A stretch of 64,000 nt of DNA from Pseudooceanicola sp. HF7 (GTDB lineage Bacteria > Pseudomonadota > Alphaproteobacteria > Rhodobacterales > Rhodobacteraceae). Shown here piece after piece: positions 46,360-55,253 of this stretch. Under the pieces are notes generated by a model. The model was not told the origin of the DNA and ran no database searches. It worked only from the letters and a program-made list of their open reading frames with translations. Location: positions 62,001-126,000 of the forward strand of contig NZ_JAATOW010000001.1 of assembly GCF_011806405.1 (NCBI RefSeq). Reading direction: 5' to 3'. The stretch's first letter is position 1. Every line of letters starts with the position of its first letter. A program made the position numbers and the translations under genes.

Positions 46360-47690
46360 GCGACGCGCAGGTGCTGCCGCCGCCCGGCGCCCGGCTGACC
46401 CATGGCCGGGTGCTGAAGATCGCGGTGCCCATCGTGCTGTCCAATGCCACCGTGCCGATCCTGGGCGCGGTGGATACCGGGGTCGTGGGCCAGCTTGGCA
46501 CCGCCGCGCCGATCGGGGCGGTGGGGATCGGGGCGGTGGTGCTGACCGCGCTCTACTGGGTGTTCGGCTTCCTGCGCATGGGCACCACCGGGCTGACGGC
46601 CAATGCCGCCGGGGCCGGTGACCGGGCCGAGGTCGCGGTGCTGCTGACCCGCGCGCTGATGCTGGGGCTGGCGGCGGGGCTGATGATCCTCTGCCTGCAA
46701 GGGGTGCTGTTCCGCGGCGCCTTCCTGCTGTCTCCGGCCTCGCAAGAGGTGGAGGGGCTGGCGCGGCAATACATGGGCATCCGGGTCTGGTCGGCCCCCG
46801 CGGCGGTGGCCACCTATGGCATCACCGGCTGGCTGATCGCGCAGGAGCGCACCGGCGCCGTGCTGGTCATGCAATTGCTGATGAACACGGTGAACATCAC
46901 GCTGGACGTGGTCTTCGTGCTGGTGCTGGACTGGGGCGTGCCCGGCGTGGCGGCGGCGACCTTCATCGCCGAATGGGCCGGTTTCGCGCTTGGGCTCTGG
47001 CTGTGCCGCGCGGCCTTCCGGGTGCCGGACTGGCGCGACTGGGCGCGGGTCTTCGACCGGGCCGGGTTGATCCGCATGGCGCTGGTGAACCGCGATATCC
47101 TGCTGCGCAGCCTGGCGCTTCAGATCATCTTCCTGAGTTTCATGTTCACCGGTGCCCGCTTCGGAGACGTCCAGCTGGCCGCCAACCACGTGCTCTTGCA
47201 GTTCCTTGAGATCACGGCCTTCGCGCTGGACGGGTTCGCCTTTGCCGCAGAGGCGCTGGTGGGCCAGGCCATGGGGCGGCGGGATCGGCCCGCCCTGCGC
47301 CGCTCCGTCCTGCTGTCCAGCTTCTGGGCCGGGCTGATCTGCCTGGCGCTGGCGGCGCTCTTCGCGCTGGCGGGCGGCATGGTGATCGACATCATGACCA
47401 CGGCGGAACCGGTGCGGGCCGCCGCGCGCAGCTTCCTGCCCTGGATGGTGGCGGTGCCGGTGCTGGGCATTCCCGCGTGGATGCTGGACGGGGTCTTCAT
47501 CGGCGCGACGCGGGCCCGCGACATGCGCAACATGATGCTGCTCAGCCTGGTGATCTACGTCGCCGCCGCCTTTGCGCTGGTGCCGCTCTTCGGCAACCAC
47601 GGGCTCTGGGCGGCCTTCCTGATCAGCTTCGTGGCAAGGGGGTTGACCCTGGGCGCGCGCTATCCCGCGCTGGAGCGAGCCGCCGCCTGA
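46356..47690 (+). CDS. MATE family efflux transporter (DinF-like)
   Basis: A 444-residue, 12-span transporter. N-terminal IVLSNATVPILGAVDTGVVGQLG is the typical DinF/MATE opening. Two homologous halves are visible. It is translationally coupled to two thioesterases, an uncommon pairing that suggests export of an organic acid or related product. Cation coupling cannot be read here. Confidence 0.92.
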   Translation: MSDAQVLPPPGARLTHGRVLKIAVPIVLSNATVPILGAVDTGVVGQLGTAAPIGAVGIGAVVLTALYWVFGFLRMGTTGLTANAAGAGDRAEVAVLLTRALMLGLAAGLMILCLQGVLFRGAFLLSPASQEVEGLARQYMGIRVWSAPAAVATYGITGWLIAQERTGAVLVMQLLMNTVNITLDVVFVLVLDWGVPGVAAATFIAEWAGFALGLWLCRAAFRVPDWRDWARVFDRAGLIRMALVNRDILLRSLALQIIFLSFMFTGARFGDVQLAANHVLLQFLEITAFALDGFAFAAEALVGQAMGRRDRPALRRSVLLSSFWAGLICLALAALFALAGGMVIDIMTTAEPVRAAARSFLPWMVAVPVLGIPAWMLDGVFIGATRARDMRNMMLLSLVIYVAAAFALVPLFGNHGLWAAFLISFVARGLTLGARYPALERAAA

Positions 47691-47714
47691 CGGGGGCCGC
47701 GCGCAAGTCCCGGA

Positions 47715-48062
47715 TCACAGGATATCCAGTACCTTTTCCGGCGGGCGCCCGATGGCGGCGCGCTTGTCCTTGAATACGATGGGGCGCTCGATCAGCCTGG
47801 GGTTCTGCGCCATGGCCTGGATCAGCTCTTCCTCGGGGGACTCCTGGCTCAGCCCCAGTTCCTTGAAGAGCGGCTCCTTGGTGCGCATCATTGCTACGGC
47901 GGGCAGGCCCAGCATGGCCAGCGTCACCCGCAGGTCCGTGGGCGAGGGCACGTCCTCAAGGTAGCGGCGCTGCACGATCGTCTCTTCCGTGCCGCGGGCC
48001 TGCAGAAGCTCCAGCGTCTGGCGCGACTTGGAGCACTTCGGATTATGCCAGATGGTGATCAT
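47715..48062 (-). CDS. ArsC-family protein (arsenate reductase type)
   Basis: A 115-residue thioredoxin-fold protein starting [20 protein letters not shown], with the redox or GSH-linked cysteine in NPKCSKSR. The C-terminal [21 protein letters not shown] is the classic GSH-dependent ArsC pattern. It could be a true arsenate reductase or a general YffB-like protein; no ars genes are adjacent. It overlaps pyrD by ATGA. Confidence 0.85.
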   Translation of the reverse strand: MITIWHNPKCSKSRQTLELLQARGTEETIVQRRYLEDVPSPTDLRVTLAMLGLPAVAMMRTKEPLFKELGLSQESPEEELIQAMAQNPRLIERPIVFKDKRAAIGRPPEKVLDIL

Positions 48063-49123
48063 AGCCAGTCCTCCCGACCTGTTCCGACGGCCTCTGCCAC
48101 CGTGGCGAAACCGTCGCGTTGCAGGCACTCTTCCAGACCCGACAGGATCCGGGGCACAAGGCTCAGACCCTCGTAGACGAGTGCCGAATAAAGCTGCACG
48201 GCAGAGGCCCCGGCGCGGATCTTGGCATAGGCCTGCTCTGCGTTGGAAACCCCGCCCACGCCGATCAGCGGCACCTGGCCGCCCGTCAGCCGGGACAGGC
48301 GCGCCAGCACGCGGGTCGACTTGTCGAACAGCGGCGCGCCGGACAGACCGCCGCCCTGGTCGCGATGCGCGCTGGCCAGCCCGGCGCGGTCCAGCGTGGT
48401 ATTGGTGGCGATCACCGCATCAAGCCCCAGCTCCAGCGCGACCTCGGCGATATCGGCCAGCCCCGCCTCGTCCAGGTCCGGCGCGATCTTGAGGAAGACG
48501 GGCACCCGGCGGGCCAGCCCGTCGCGGGTCTCCAGCACGCCGCGCAGCAGGGCCGACAGCGCCGCCTTGCCCTGCAGGTCGCGCAGCTTTTCTGTATTGG
48601 GGGAGGACACGTTGACCGTGGCGAAATCAAGATGCGCGCCGCAGGTCGACAGCACCTTGCGGAAATCCTCGGCCCGGTCGCTGCTGTCCTTGTTCGCGCC
48701 CAGGTTCAGGCCGATCACGGCCCCCTCGGGGCGTTTGGCCAGCCGCGCGGCGATGGCCTCGGCCCCGTCGTTGTTGAAGCCGAAACGGTTGATCACCGCG
48801 CGGTCCTCGCTCAGACGGAACAGGCGCGGCTTGGGGTTACCCGGCTGGGGGCGGGGCGTGGCCGCGCCCACCTCCAGAAAGCCGAAGCCGGAGCGCGCCA
48901 GCGGCGCCAGCGCCACGGCGTTCTTGTCATAGCCCGCCGCCAGCCCCAGCGGGTTGGGCAGGCTCAGCCCGGCGATGCGGGTGCGCAGCCGGTCGGAGGT
49001 GACTTGCCCGGGCAGCGGCACGACACCGGCGCGCAGGGCGCTCAGCGACAGCCCGTGGGCGCGCTCGGGGTCGACACGATGCAGCAGCGCCAGACCCAGG
49101 CTCTCGATCGCATGTCTGCTCAC
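48059..49123 (-). CDS. pyrD: Quinone-dependent dihydroorotate dehydrogenase
   Basis: A 354-residue class 2 enzyme that oxidises dihydroorotate with the respiratory quinone in pyrimidine synthesis. The catalytic serine is in [15 protein letters not shown], and [32 protein letters not shown] is the FMN phosphate site. It starts with GTG at 49123, overlapping the DUF952 gene stop as GTGA; the N-terminal helix ([14 protein letters not shown]) binds the membrane. Confidence 0.95.
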   Translation of the reverse strand: MSRHAIESLGLALLHRVDPERAHGLSLSALRAGVVPLPGQVTSDRLRTRIAGLSLPNPLGLAAGYDKNAVALAPLARSGFGFLEVGAATPRPQPGNPKPRLFRLSEDRAVINRFGFNNDGAEAIAARLAKRPEGAVIGLNLGANKDSSDRAEDFRKVLSTCGAHLDFATVNVSSPNTEKLRDLQGKAALSALLRGVLETRDGLARRVPVFLKIAPDLDEAGLADIAEVALELGLDAVIATNTTLDRAGLASAHRDQGGGLSGAPLFDKSTRVLARLSRLTGGQVPLIGVGGVSNAEQAYAKIRAGASAVQLYSALVYEGLSLVPRILSGLEECLQRDGFATVAEAVGTGREDWL

Positions 49124-49455
49124 AGGATCCCGTCCGGGAACAGGTGCCGCCCGCCCGAAAGCGCCAGCGGCCAGTGATCCACCACATCCGTCCTGCGCAG
49201 CTTGCGGTAAAGATGCGGGAAGGGGGTGCCGCCGCGAGATTCCTCCCATTTCAGATCCGCGCCAAGGGCGGCGGGATCGCAGGCGGCCAGGATCAGCTCA
49301 TCCTGGTCCTTGAAGTGAAGCGCGGCGGTTTCAGCCACGGTCTCGGCGGATGAGAAATGGATGTAGCCATCTTCCAGGTCGATCGGCGCGCCTGCCGTCT
49401 CTCCCTTTTCGACCAGCTCATCCCATTCTGCTTTGCGAAAGATCTTGTAAATCAT
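49120..49455 (-). CDS. DUF952 family protein
   Basis: A 111-residue protein of the DUF952 family, with [18 protein letters not shown] at the start and [19 protein letters not shown] in the core. Function unknown. The ATG at 49455 gives the normal family length. It overlaps pyrD and forms an operon of DUF952-pyrD-arsC. Confidence 0.88.
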   Translation of the reverse strand: MIYKIFRKAEWDELVEKGETAGAPIDLEDGYIHFSSAETVAETAALHFKDQDELILAACDPAALGADLKWEESRGGTPFPHLYRKLRRTDVVDHWPLALSGGRHLFPDGIL

Positions 49456-49771
49456 GATGGCCTCCGGATGCCCGTTAACGGCTTGGGGGTCAAGGTATCG
49501 CAGTGGGCGCGCCAGACAACCGCAAAGGGTGCGCAGGCTTTGGGCGCGGCGGCGATCCCGCCCCGGTTCGCGCCCTGCGCCGCCCTGGCCACCGCCCGCC
49601 CGGCGAAATCCGACGATCCGGTCAAAATTCCGCCAAGACGCTGACCAGCAACAGCTGCTTTCCGTAGTGTCAGGGGGCCTGCCGCGCCCCGTCACGATAA
49701 TCGGCTTTGACAGGATGGCCGCCGCAAGGGCAGCATCCCTGAATTGAACGCGTTCAGATGAGGACCCGACT
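49456..49771. other. 316-base divergent intergenic region
   Basis: It separates the DUF952 gene from the secreted 5'-nucleotidase gene and must hold both promoters. A TTGACA-like box (GGCTTTGACAGG) near 49705 could serve the nucleotidase. No further gene or strong hairpin is seen. Confidence 0.45.
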
Positions 49772-51340
49772 ATGTCATTCCGCCTTCTCGCCGGCACCGC
49801 CGCGCTCGCCCTGACGGCGAGCGCCGCCATGGCCGATTACTCCCTGACCATCCTGCATACGAACGATTTCCACTCCCGCTTCGAACCGGTCAGCAAGTAC
49901 GATTCGACCTGCGGCGCAGAGGACAACGCCGAAGGGAAGTGCTTTGGCGGCTCCGCCCGCCTTGTCACCGCCATCGCAGAGGCCCGCGACCGGGCAGAGA
50001 ACTCCATCCTTGTTGATGGCGGGGACCAGTTCCAGGGCACGCTGTTCTATACCTATTACAAGGGCAAGCTGGCCGCAGAGATGATGAACAAGGAAGGCTA
50101 TGACGCGATGACCGTGGGCAACCACGAATTCGACGATGGCCCAGAGGTGCTGCGCGGCTTCATGGATGCGGTCGGCTTCCCGGTGCTGATGTCCAACGCC
50201 GATGTCTCCGGTGAGCCGATGCTGGCCGACGCGATCCAGAAATCCACCATCCTTGAGGTGGGCGGCGAAAAGATCGGCCTGATCGGCCTGACCACCGAGG
50301 ACACGCCAGAGATTTCCTCGCCCGGGCCGAACGTGAAGTTCACCGATTCCATCACCGCCGTGCAGGGAGAGGTCGACAAGCTGACCGCAGAGGGCGTGAC
50401 CAAGATCGTCGTTCTGTCCCACTCGGGCTACGGCGTTGACCAGGCCGTTGCCTCGGGCACGACCGGCGTGGACGTGATCGTCGGCGGGCATACCAACACC
50501 CTGCTGGGCGACATGGAGGGGGCAGAGGGGCCCTATCCGACCATGGTCAACGGCGTCGCCATCGTGTCCGCCTATGCCTATGGCAAGTTCCTGGGTGAGC
50601 TGAACGTGACCTTCGACGATGAGGGCAACATCCTGGAAGCCGCTGGTGCGCCGATCATCATGGATGCCGCCGTGACCGAGGATTCCGCCACCCTGGACCG
50701 CATCGCAGAGGCCGCCGCGCCGCTGGATGAGATCCGCAACAAGGTGATCGGTGAGACGGCAGAGGCGATCGACGGCGAACGGACCTCCTGCCGGGCGATG
50801 GAATGCTCCATGGGCAACCTTGTCACCGATGCCATGCTGGACCGCGTGGCCGACCAGGGCGTGACCCTGGCGATCACCAATGGCGGTGGTCTGCGGGCCT
50901 CCATCGACGCGGGCGAAGTGACAATGGGCGAGGTCTACACCGTGCTGCCCTTCCAGAACACGCTGGCCACGTTCGAGGTCACCGGCGCCACGATGATCGA
51001 GGCGCTTGAAAACGGTGTCTCCCAGGTCGAGGACGGCGGCGGGCGCTTCCCGCAGGTCGGCGGCATGAGCTTCACCTTCGACCTTTCGCAAGAGGTCGGC
51101 AGCCGCGTGAGCGATGTCATGGTGGCCGATGGCGAAGGCTGGGCCCCGATCGACCCGGAAGCGACCTACCTGGTGGTAAGCAACAACTTCGTGCGCAACG
51201 GGGGCGATGGCTACGCCATGTTCAAGGACGCCGCCAATGCCTATGACTACGGTCCCGACGTGGCAGAGGTGGTGGCCGATTACCTGGCCGAAAACGCGCC
51301 CTACACGCCCTACACAGAAGACCGGATCACCCAGAAGTAA
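49772..51340 (+). CDS. Periplasmic bifunctional metallophosphatase / 5'-nucleotidase
   Basis: A 522-residue secreted enzyme. Signal peptide MSFRLLAGTAALALTASAAMA. The N-terminal calcineurin-type domain has LHTNDFHSRFEP, GGDQFQGT, GNHEFDDGPEV, LSHSGYG and GGHTN, giving a dimetal site. The C-terminal 5'-nucleotidase domain has NGGGLRASIDAGEVTMGEVYTVLPFQN. It likely frees phosphate and nucleosides from nucleotides outside the cell, which the salvage operon at 24.5-29 kb can then use. Confidence 0.93.
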   Translation: MSFRLLAGTAALALTASAAMADYSLTILHTNDFHSRFEPVSKYDSTCGAEDNAEGKCFGGSARLVTAIAEARDRAENSILVDGGDQFQGTLFYTYYKGKLAAEMMNKEGYDAMTVGNHEFDDGPEVLRGFMDAVGFPVLMSNADVSGEPMLADAIQKSTILEVGGEKIGLIGLTTEDTPEISSPGPNVKFTDSITAVQGEVDKLTAEGVTKIVVLSHSGYGVDQAVASGTTGVDVIVGGHTNTLLGDMEGAEGPYPTMVNGVAIVSAYAYGKFLGELNVTFDDEGNILEAAGAPIIMDAAVTEDSATLDRIAEAAAPLDEIRNKVIGETAEAIDGERTSCRAMECSMGNLVTDAMLDRVADQGVTLAITNGGGLRASIDAGEVTMGEVYTVLPFQNTLATFEVTGATMIEALENGVSQVEDGGGRFPQVGGMSFTFDLSQEVGSRVSDVMVADGEGWAPIDPEATYLVVSNNFVRNGGDGYAMFKDAANAYDYGPDVAEVVADYLAENAPYTPYTEDRITQK

Positions 51341-51433
51341 GCACGCGGGCGGGCAGGGGCCTTGTGGCCTCCGCCCGCCCTCCCGGGGCATCCGCCAGAC
51401 CGACAGGCCCGCGCCCTGGGCCGCAAACAGCAG

Positions 51434-51467
51434 CGCCCGCCGGAAAGGTTCTTCCGGCGGGCGTTTT
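51434..51467 (+). terminator. Terminator of the 5'-nucleotidase gene
   Basis: CGCCCGCCGGAA / TTCCGGCGGGCG is a perfect 12-bp stem with a 6-nt loop followed by TTTTGCG. Downstream is the third copy of the phased repeat element. Confidence 0.9.
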
Positions 51468-51481
51468 GCGCCTTTCGGACC

Positions 51482-51590
51482 GTGCGCTGCGTTAACCCGG
51501 GCAGATACCGACAGAAACACCGACGTAATACCGACGTGATACCGACGCGATACAGACGTGGCTCGGGTGGCTCTTCCCCCTTGTTAACCA
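51482..51590 (+). repeat. Copy 3 of the GTTAAC-bounded 11-bp phased element
   Basis: Units from 51505 to 51560: ATACCGACAG(AA), ACACCGACGTA, ATACCGACGTG, ATACCGACGCG, ATACAGACGTG. GTTAAC flanks are at 51491-51496 (GTGCGCTGCGTTAAC) and 51583-51588 (CCCCCTTGTTAACCAG). It lies after the terminator of the 5'-nucleotidase and in its orientation. Confidence 0.9.
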
Positions 51591-51732
51591 GCGTTTCGGG
51601 GCTGATTCGCCGCCTCCGTGGCACCGCCGTACCGCGCGGCCCGGTCAGATCCCGTTAACCGGCTTCCCGCCGGGGCCGGGGCTGGCTAGAATGGCCGCGG
51701 TCCCGACAAGAACGCGCGCCGGAGGGAAAGCG

Positions 51733-52041
51733 ATGGATCATCCGCTGATCGACCTGATCGATGCCCGGATCCGCGAAGCGGAGGCCCGGGGCGATTTCGA
51801 TGACCTGCCCGGCGCGGGCAAGCCCTTGCCCGAGTGCGATGATCCGGAAAACGCCCTGCTCAACCGCCTCACGAAAGAGGCCGGCGGCGTGCCGCCCCAT
51901 GTCCTTCTGGCCCGGGAACTCGAAGCGCTGCGCCTGCAGCTGCGCGAGGAACCCGACCGCACGGAGCGCCGCCGCGTGATGAAGGAGATCTCCATGATGG
52001 AAGCGCGGATCGACATGGCCAAGAAAAGCTGGTCACGCTGA
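51733..52041 (+). CDS. DnaJ-related DUF1992 family protein
   Basis: A 102-residue protein matching the DUF1992/DnaJ-homologue subfamily group, with DARIREAEARGDFDDLPGAGKPL at its start (the strongly conserved GxFDDLPGxGKPL motif). The ATG at 51733 follows GGAGGGAAAGCG. The role is unknown, though co-chaperone links are proposed for the family. It precedes the SRAP gene by 3 bases. Confidence 0.88.
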   Translation: MDHPLIDLIDARIREAEARGDFDDLPGAGKPLPECDDPENALLNRLTKEAGGVPPHVLLARELEALRLQLREEPDRTERRRVMKEISMMEARIDMAKKSWSR

Positions 52042-52044
52042 ACC

Positions 52045-52701
52045 ATGTGCGGCCGTTTCGCCACCACCCTGCCGCCAGAGGCCATGGCCCGGCTCTTCGA
52101 TGCCGCCCCTGCCAATGACCTGCCGGAGGGCCCTGATTTCAACGTCTGCCCCACCGCCCGGATCAGCGTCGTGCGCGACGGGCGGCGCCTTGTGGCGATG
52201 CGGTGGGGCTTCCTCCCGCATTGGTACAAGAGCCCCACGGATGGCCCGCTGCTGATCAATGCCCGGGCCGAAACCATCGCCGAAAAGCCCGCCTTCCGCG
52301 CCGCCTGTCGCGCGCGGCGCTGTCTGATCCCGACGGCGGGCTTTTACGAATGGAACCGCGACGGGGCTGAGAAACTCCCTTGGTTCATCCGGCGCACCGA
52401 CGGGCAACCGCTTGTCATGGCTGGAATTTTCCAGGAATGGCAGCGCGGAGAGGACCATCTTGTCACCTGCGCCATCGTCACCACATCGGCCAACGAGGTG
52501 CTGGAGCCCATCCATCACCGCATGCCCGTGATCCTTGAGCCGAAGGACTGGCCGCTCTGGCTGGGAGAGGCGGGGAAGGGCGCGGCGCTGCTGATGAAGC
52601 CGGCCGCCGCCGGGGTGCTGGAAAGCTACCGCGTCAGCACCGAGGTCAATTCCAACCGCGCCAGCGGGCCAGAACTGATGGAGCCCGTCGTGGTGGAGTG
52701 A
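52045..52701 (+). CDS. SRAP domain protein (YedK/HMCES type)
   Basis: A 218-residue protein starting MCGRFATTL, where Cys2 becomes the nucleophile for crosslinking to abasic sites in single-stranded DNA. Later conserved residues lie in NARAETIAEKPAFR (Asn and Glu) and HHRMPVIL (His). It protects abasic sites during replication and belongs to the SOS-associated group. It follows DUF1992 by 3 bases. Confidence 0.93.
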   Translation: MCGRFATTLPPEAMARLFDAAPANDLPEGPDFNVCPTARISVVRDGRRLVAMRWGFLPHWYKSPTDGPLLINARAETIAEKPAFRAACRARRCLIPTAGFYEWNRDGAEKLPWFIRRTDGQPLVMAGIFQEWQRGEDHLVTCAIVTTSANEVLEPIHHRMPVILEPKDWPLWLGEAGKGAALLMKPAAAGVLESYRVSTEVNSNRASGPELMEPVVVE

Positions 52702-52789
52702 GCGCCGCTCAAGGGGCTGTTTTCGGGGATCTTTCCGCGAATCCGGGGCAGGGTGCCGGCAGAAAAGATTGCGCTGCGTCAATCATTAT

Positions 52790-52814
52790 GGAACCTTGGG
52801 GCCAAGGCACCGTT
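52790..52814 (+). promoter_or_regulatory. Predicted EcfG-type promoter upstream of the DUF883 gene
   Basis: GGAAC at 52790-52794 and CGTT at 52811-52814 with a 16-base spacer match the EcfG consensus. It is about 39 bases upstream of the DUF883 gene, which begins a stress-associated membrane pair. Confidence 0.78.
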
Positions 52815-52852
52815 GTAACTACAGAATGTGGTTCCCATTGGAGGGTGTTCAA

Positions 52853-53215
52853 ATGGCCGAGGCCAGCGCAACGAAGACTGCCGCGACGACTGTCGCGAAT
52901 GCGAAGAAAACCGAAACGGACTCTGCCGATATCCAGGCGCAGCTGCGTGAGCTGCAAAAGGATGTCTCTGAGCTGACCAAGCTGATCGGCGAATACGGTC
53001 AGGCGCAGAAGTCCTATTACACGGGTGCGGCCAAGGCCAAGGCAGAGCAGCTGCGCGGCGAAGCCGAAGCCCAGTATCACCGGGCAGAAGACCAGGCCCG
53101 CGAAGCCTATGCCCGGGCCGAAGGCAAGGTGCGTGAAAACCCCGCCGCCGCAGTCGCCATCGCCTCCGGTGTGGGCTTCCTGATCGGGCTGCTGATGTCC
53201 AACCGCAAAGGATAA
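52853..53215 (+). CDS. DUF883/ElaB-YqjD family membrane-anchored protein
   Basis: A 120-residue protein with a polar N-terminus, a central coiled coil (DIQAQLRELQKDVSELTKLIG and AKAEQLRGEAEAQ) and a C-terminal anchor, AAAVAIASGVGFLIGLLMSNRKG-like. YqjD proteins tie ribosomes or nucleoid to the membrane in stationary phase. The ATG at 52853 has GGAGGG upstream. Expression from an EcfG promoter fits that role. The next gene, a holin-like protein, starts one base after the stop. Confidence 0.88.
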   Translation: MAEASATKTAATTVANAKKTETDSADIQAQLRELQKDVSELTKLIGEYGQAQKSYYTGAAKAKAEQLRGEAEAQYHRAEDQAREAYARAEGKVRENPAAAVAIASGVGFLIGLLMSNRKG

Positions 53216-53216
53216 C

Positions 53217-53633
53217 ATGTTCGGATCATTGAAATACGCGGTCTCAAGGGCCGCCCGCAAGGCGGGCTACTCCCTTGGGGCCCTGGTCATGATAATGATC
53301 GGGTTGGGCTTCTTGACGGCAGCCGCCTGGCTTTACCTGACAGAGATCCGCTCGTCGCTCTTCGCCGCCTTGGTGATTGGCGGGGTCTACTTCGGGCTGG
53401 GACTGGTGCTGATGGCGCTGGCCTCCATCGACCGCCCGGTGCCCATGGCGCATCCGTCCCATACGGAACCGCCCGCCGCCGGCTCCATGACTGGGATCAT
53501 CACCGCGCTCATGCAGGGTGTCGGCGCCGGGATCGCGGCAGGCAGCGCACGCAAGGCTGCGGCTGCACCGCCGCCTCCGCCGCCGCCACCCCCCGCGGAT
53601 CCCTATGCACCACGGGGCGGGCCCTACAGCTAA
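53217..53633 (+). CDS. YqjE/phage-holin-like membrane protein with poly-Pro tail
   Basis: A 138-residue protein with two membrane helices (SLGALVMIMIGLGFLTAAAWL and FAALVIGGVYFGLGLVLMALA) and a disordered tail ending in nine consecutive prolines. It resembles the YqjE partner of YqjD, and so the pair reproduces the yqjDE stress module. A rho-independent terminator follows. Confidence 0.85.
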   Translation: MFGSLKYAVSRAARKAGYSLGALVMIMIGLGFLTAAAWLYLTEIRSSLFAALVIGGVYFGLGLVLMALASIDRPVPMAHPSHTEPPAAGSMTGIITALMQGVGAGIAAGSARKAAAAPPPPPPPPPADPYAPRGGPYS

Positions 53634-53669
53634 GAATGCTTCGGGACAGGATCGCAAGAGAACCGGAAG

Positions 53670-53691
53670 AGCGCCCCCAGGGGCGCTTTTT
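53670..53691 (+). terminator. Terminator of the DUF883/holin-like operon
   Basis: AGCGCCCC / GGGGCGCT is an 8-bp stem with a 2-nt loop and runs directly into TTTTTCG. Confidence 0.85.
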
Positions 53692-53751
53692 CGCTTTCAA
53701 CGCCGTCCGATTTGCCGTTCCCTTGAGGGATTAGGTGAAAGCGGGGGTGAC

Positions 53752-54987
53752 ATGCAGGTCGCGGTAATCGGCGCGGGCATCATCGGGGTCAGCTGTGCCC
53801 TGGCGCTTCAGGCGCGGGGGGCTGAGGTCGTGATCTATGATCGCGACGGCCCGGCAGCCGGGGCCTCGCGCGGGAATGCCGGGGTCTTCGCCACCTATGC
53901 CGTGGTGCCGGAATTCACCCCCGGCCTGCTGAAGCAATTGCCCCGCATGCTGCTGGACCCGCAGGGGCCACTGTCGATCCGCTTGCGATACCTGCCGTTC
54001 CTTGTGCCCTGGGGGCTGCGGGCCCTCGCGGCTTCTCGCCCCGAACGGGTGGCAGAGGTGACAGAGGCGCTTGGGGCGCTGCTCAGCCGCGTGACGCCGG
54101 ATGCCGATGCGCTTCTGGCCCGCACCGGCACGCAGGACCTGCGGCGCGACAGCGGCGGCTTGCATATCTTCCGCACAGAGGCCGCCCGGCGCAGCCACGC
54201 CGCCGAATGGGAGGAGATGGCGCGCCTTGGCGTAGCCTTCAGGGCGCTCGACGGGGATGGGATCCGCGCGCTGGAGCCCGCGATTTCCGAACGTTATTCA
54301 GCGGGTTACCAGCTTCTGGACCTGCAACAGACGGTGAACCCCGAACAGCTGGTGCGTCGCCTCTTCGCGGCCTTCCTGAAGGCGGGCGGGCGGTTCGAAC
54401 AGGCAGAGGTTCAGGCGCTGGACGGGCAGGGCCTGACCGCCCGGATCACCCTGGCGGGGGGAGAGATCCGTCGGCATCCCCAGGTCGTGGTTGCGGCTGG
54501 CATCCATTCGGTCGCCCTGTGCCGCAGCATGGACCTGCGCCTGCCGCTGCAGGCCGAGCGGGGGTACAACACCACCATTCCCAATCCCGGTGTGCGCCTG
54601 ACCCGCCCGACCTGCGTGGTGGAGTCGGGCTATTACATGAGCCCGATGGACATGGGTCTGCGGATCGGTGGCAAGGTGGAGCTGGCGGGAACGCGGGCCG
54701 GGGCGCGCTGGTCGCGGGCCCGGGTCATGGCGCGCCATGCCCAGAAGGTGCTGCCGGGGCTCTCCGTGGCGAATGGCAGGCCCTGGATGGGTCTGCGCCC
54801 CTCCACCCCGGACAGCCTGCCGGTGATCGGCCCCGTCCCCGGCCATCCCGCCGTCATGCTGGCCTGCGGGCACAGCCACCTGGGGCTGACGCTTTCCGCG
54901 CCCACGGGAACGCTGGTGGCGGATCTGCTGGGCGGCAGGGCACCGGCCATTGATCCCGCACCCTACGGGGTGGAGCGCTTCCTGTAA
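53752..54987 (+). CDS. D-amino acid dehydrogenase-like FAD oxidoreductase
   Basis: A 411-residue DAO-superfamily flavoprotein. The N-terminal Rossmann motif AVIGAGIIGVSCALALQARG binds FAD, and the C-terminal CGHSHLGLTLSAPTG contacts the isoalloxazine. Closest in layout to DadA-type D-amino acid dehydrogenases that pass electrons to the membrane chain. The ATG at 53752 follows CGGGGGTGAC. The substrate is not certain. Confidence 0.87.
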   Translation: MQVAVIGAGIIGVSCALALQARGAEVVIYDRDGPAAGASRGNAGVFATYAVVPEFTPGLLKQLPRMLLDPQGPLSIRLRYLPFLVPWGLRALAASRPERVAEVTEALGALLSRVTPDADALLARTGTQDLRRDSGGLHIFRTEAARRSHAAEWEEMARLGVAFRALDGDGIRALEPAISERYSAGYQLLDLQQTVNPEQLVRRLFAAFLKAGGRFEQAEVQALDGQGLTARITLAGGEIRRHPQVVVAAGIHSVALCRSMDLRLPLQAERGYNTTIPNPGVRLTRPTCVVESGYYMSPMDMGLRIGGKVELAGTRAGARWSRARVMARHAQKVLPGLSVANGRPWMGLRPSTPDSLPVIGPVPGHPAVMLACGHSHLGLTLSAPTGTLVADLLGGRAPAIDPAPYGVERFL

Positions 54988-55012
54988 CAGGCTGATTTGA
55001 TTGGGGGAGAGT

Positions 55013-55086
55013 TGGAGCGGGTAGCGGGAATCGAACCCGCACGACTAGCTTGGAAGGCTAGGGCGCTACCATTACACCATACCCGC
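55013..55086 (-). tRNA. tRNA-Gly (anticodon TCC)
   Basis: A 74-nt tRNA with 7-bp acceptor stem GCGGGTA/TACCCGC, anticodon stem CTAGC/GCTAG enclosing CTTCCAA (anticodon TCC), T-arm GCGGGTTCGATTCCCGC, and an encoded CCA. It reads GGA and, by wobble, other glycine codons. Confidence 0.95.
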
Positions 55087-55182
55087 TCAACGGGGATCAG
55101 ACATATTTCCGACCGCTGTCAGGGTCAAGCGGGTAGTTGCGGCAGGCGCGATCCGAAACCCGTCTGACGGTGCGGATCGGCG

Positions 55183-55205
55183 GACAATTGACAGGGCAAA
55201 TTGTC
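55183..55205. promoter_or_regulatory. Inverted repeat upstream of the GAF-Fis regulator gene
   Basis: GACAATT and AATTGTC are separated by GACAGGGCA (9 bases). It lies 48 bases before the regulator start and includes a TTGACA-like box. It may be an operator of the regulator's own promoter. Confidence 0.4.
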
Positions 55206-55253
55206 AGATGCCGCTTTCCTGTCTATCTATGACGGCAGGGGAGGAGGCTGATC

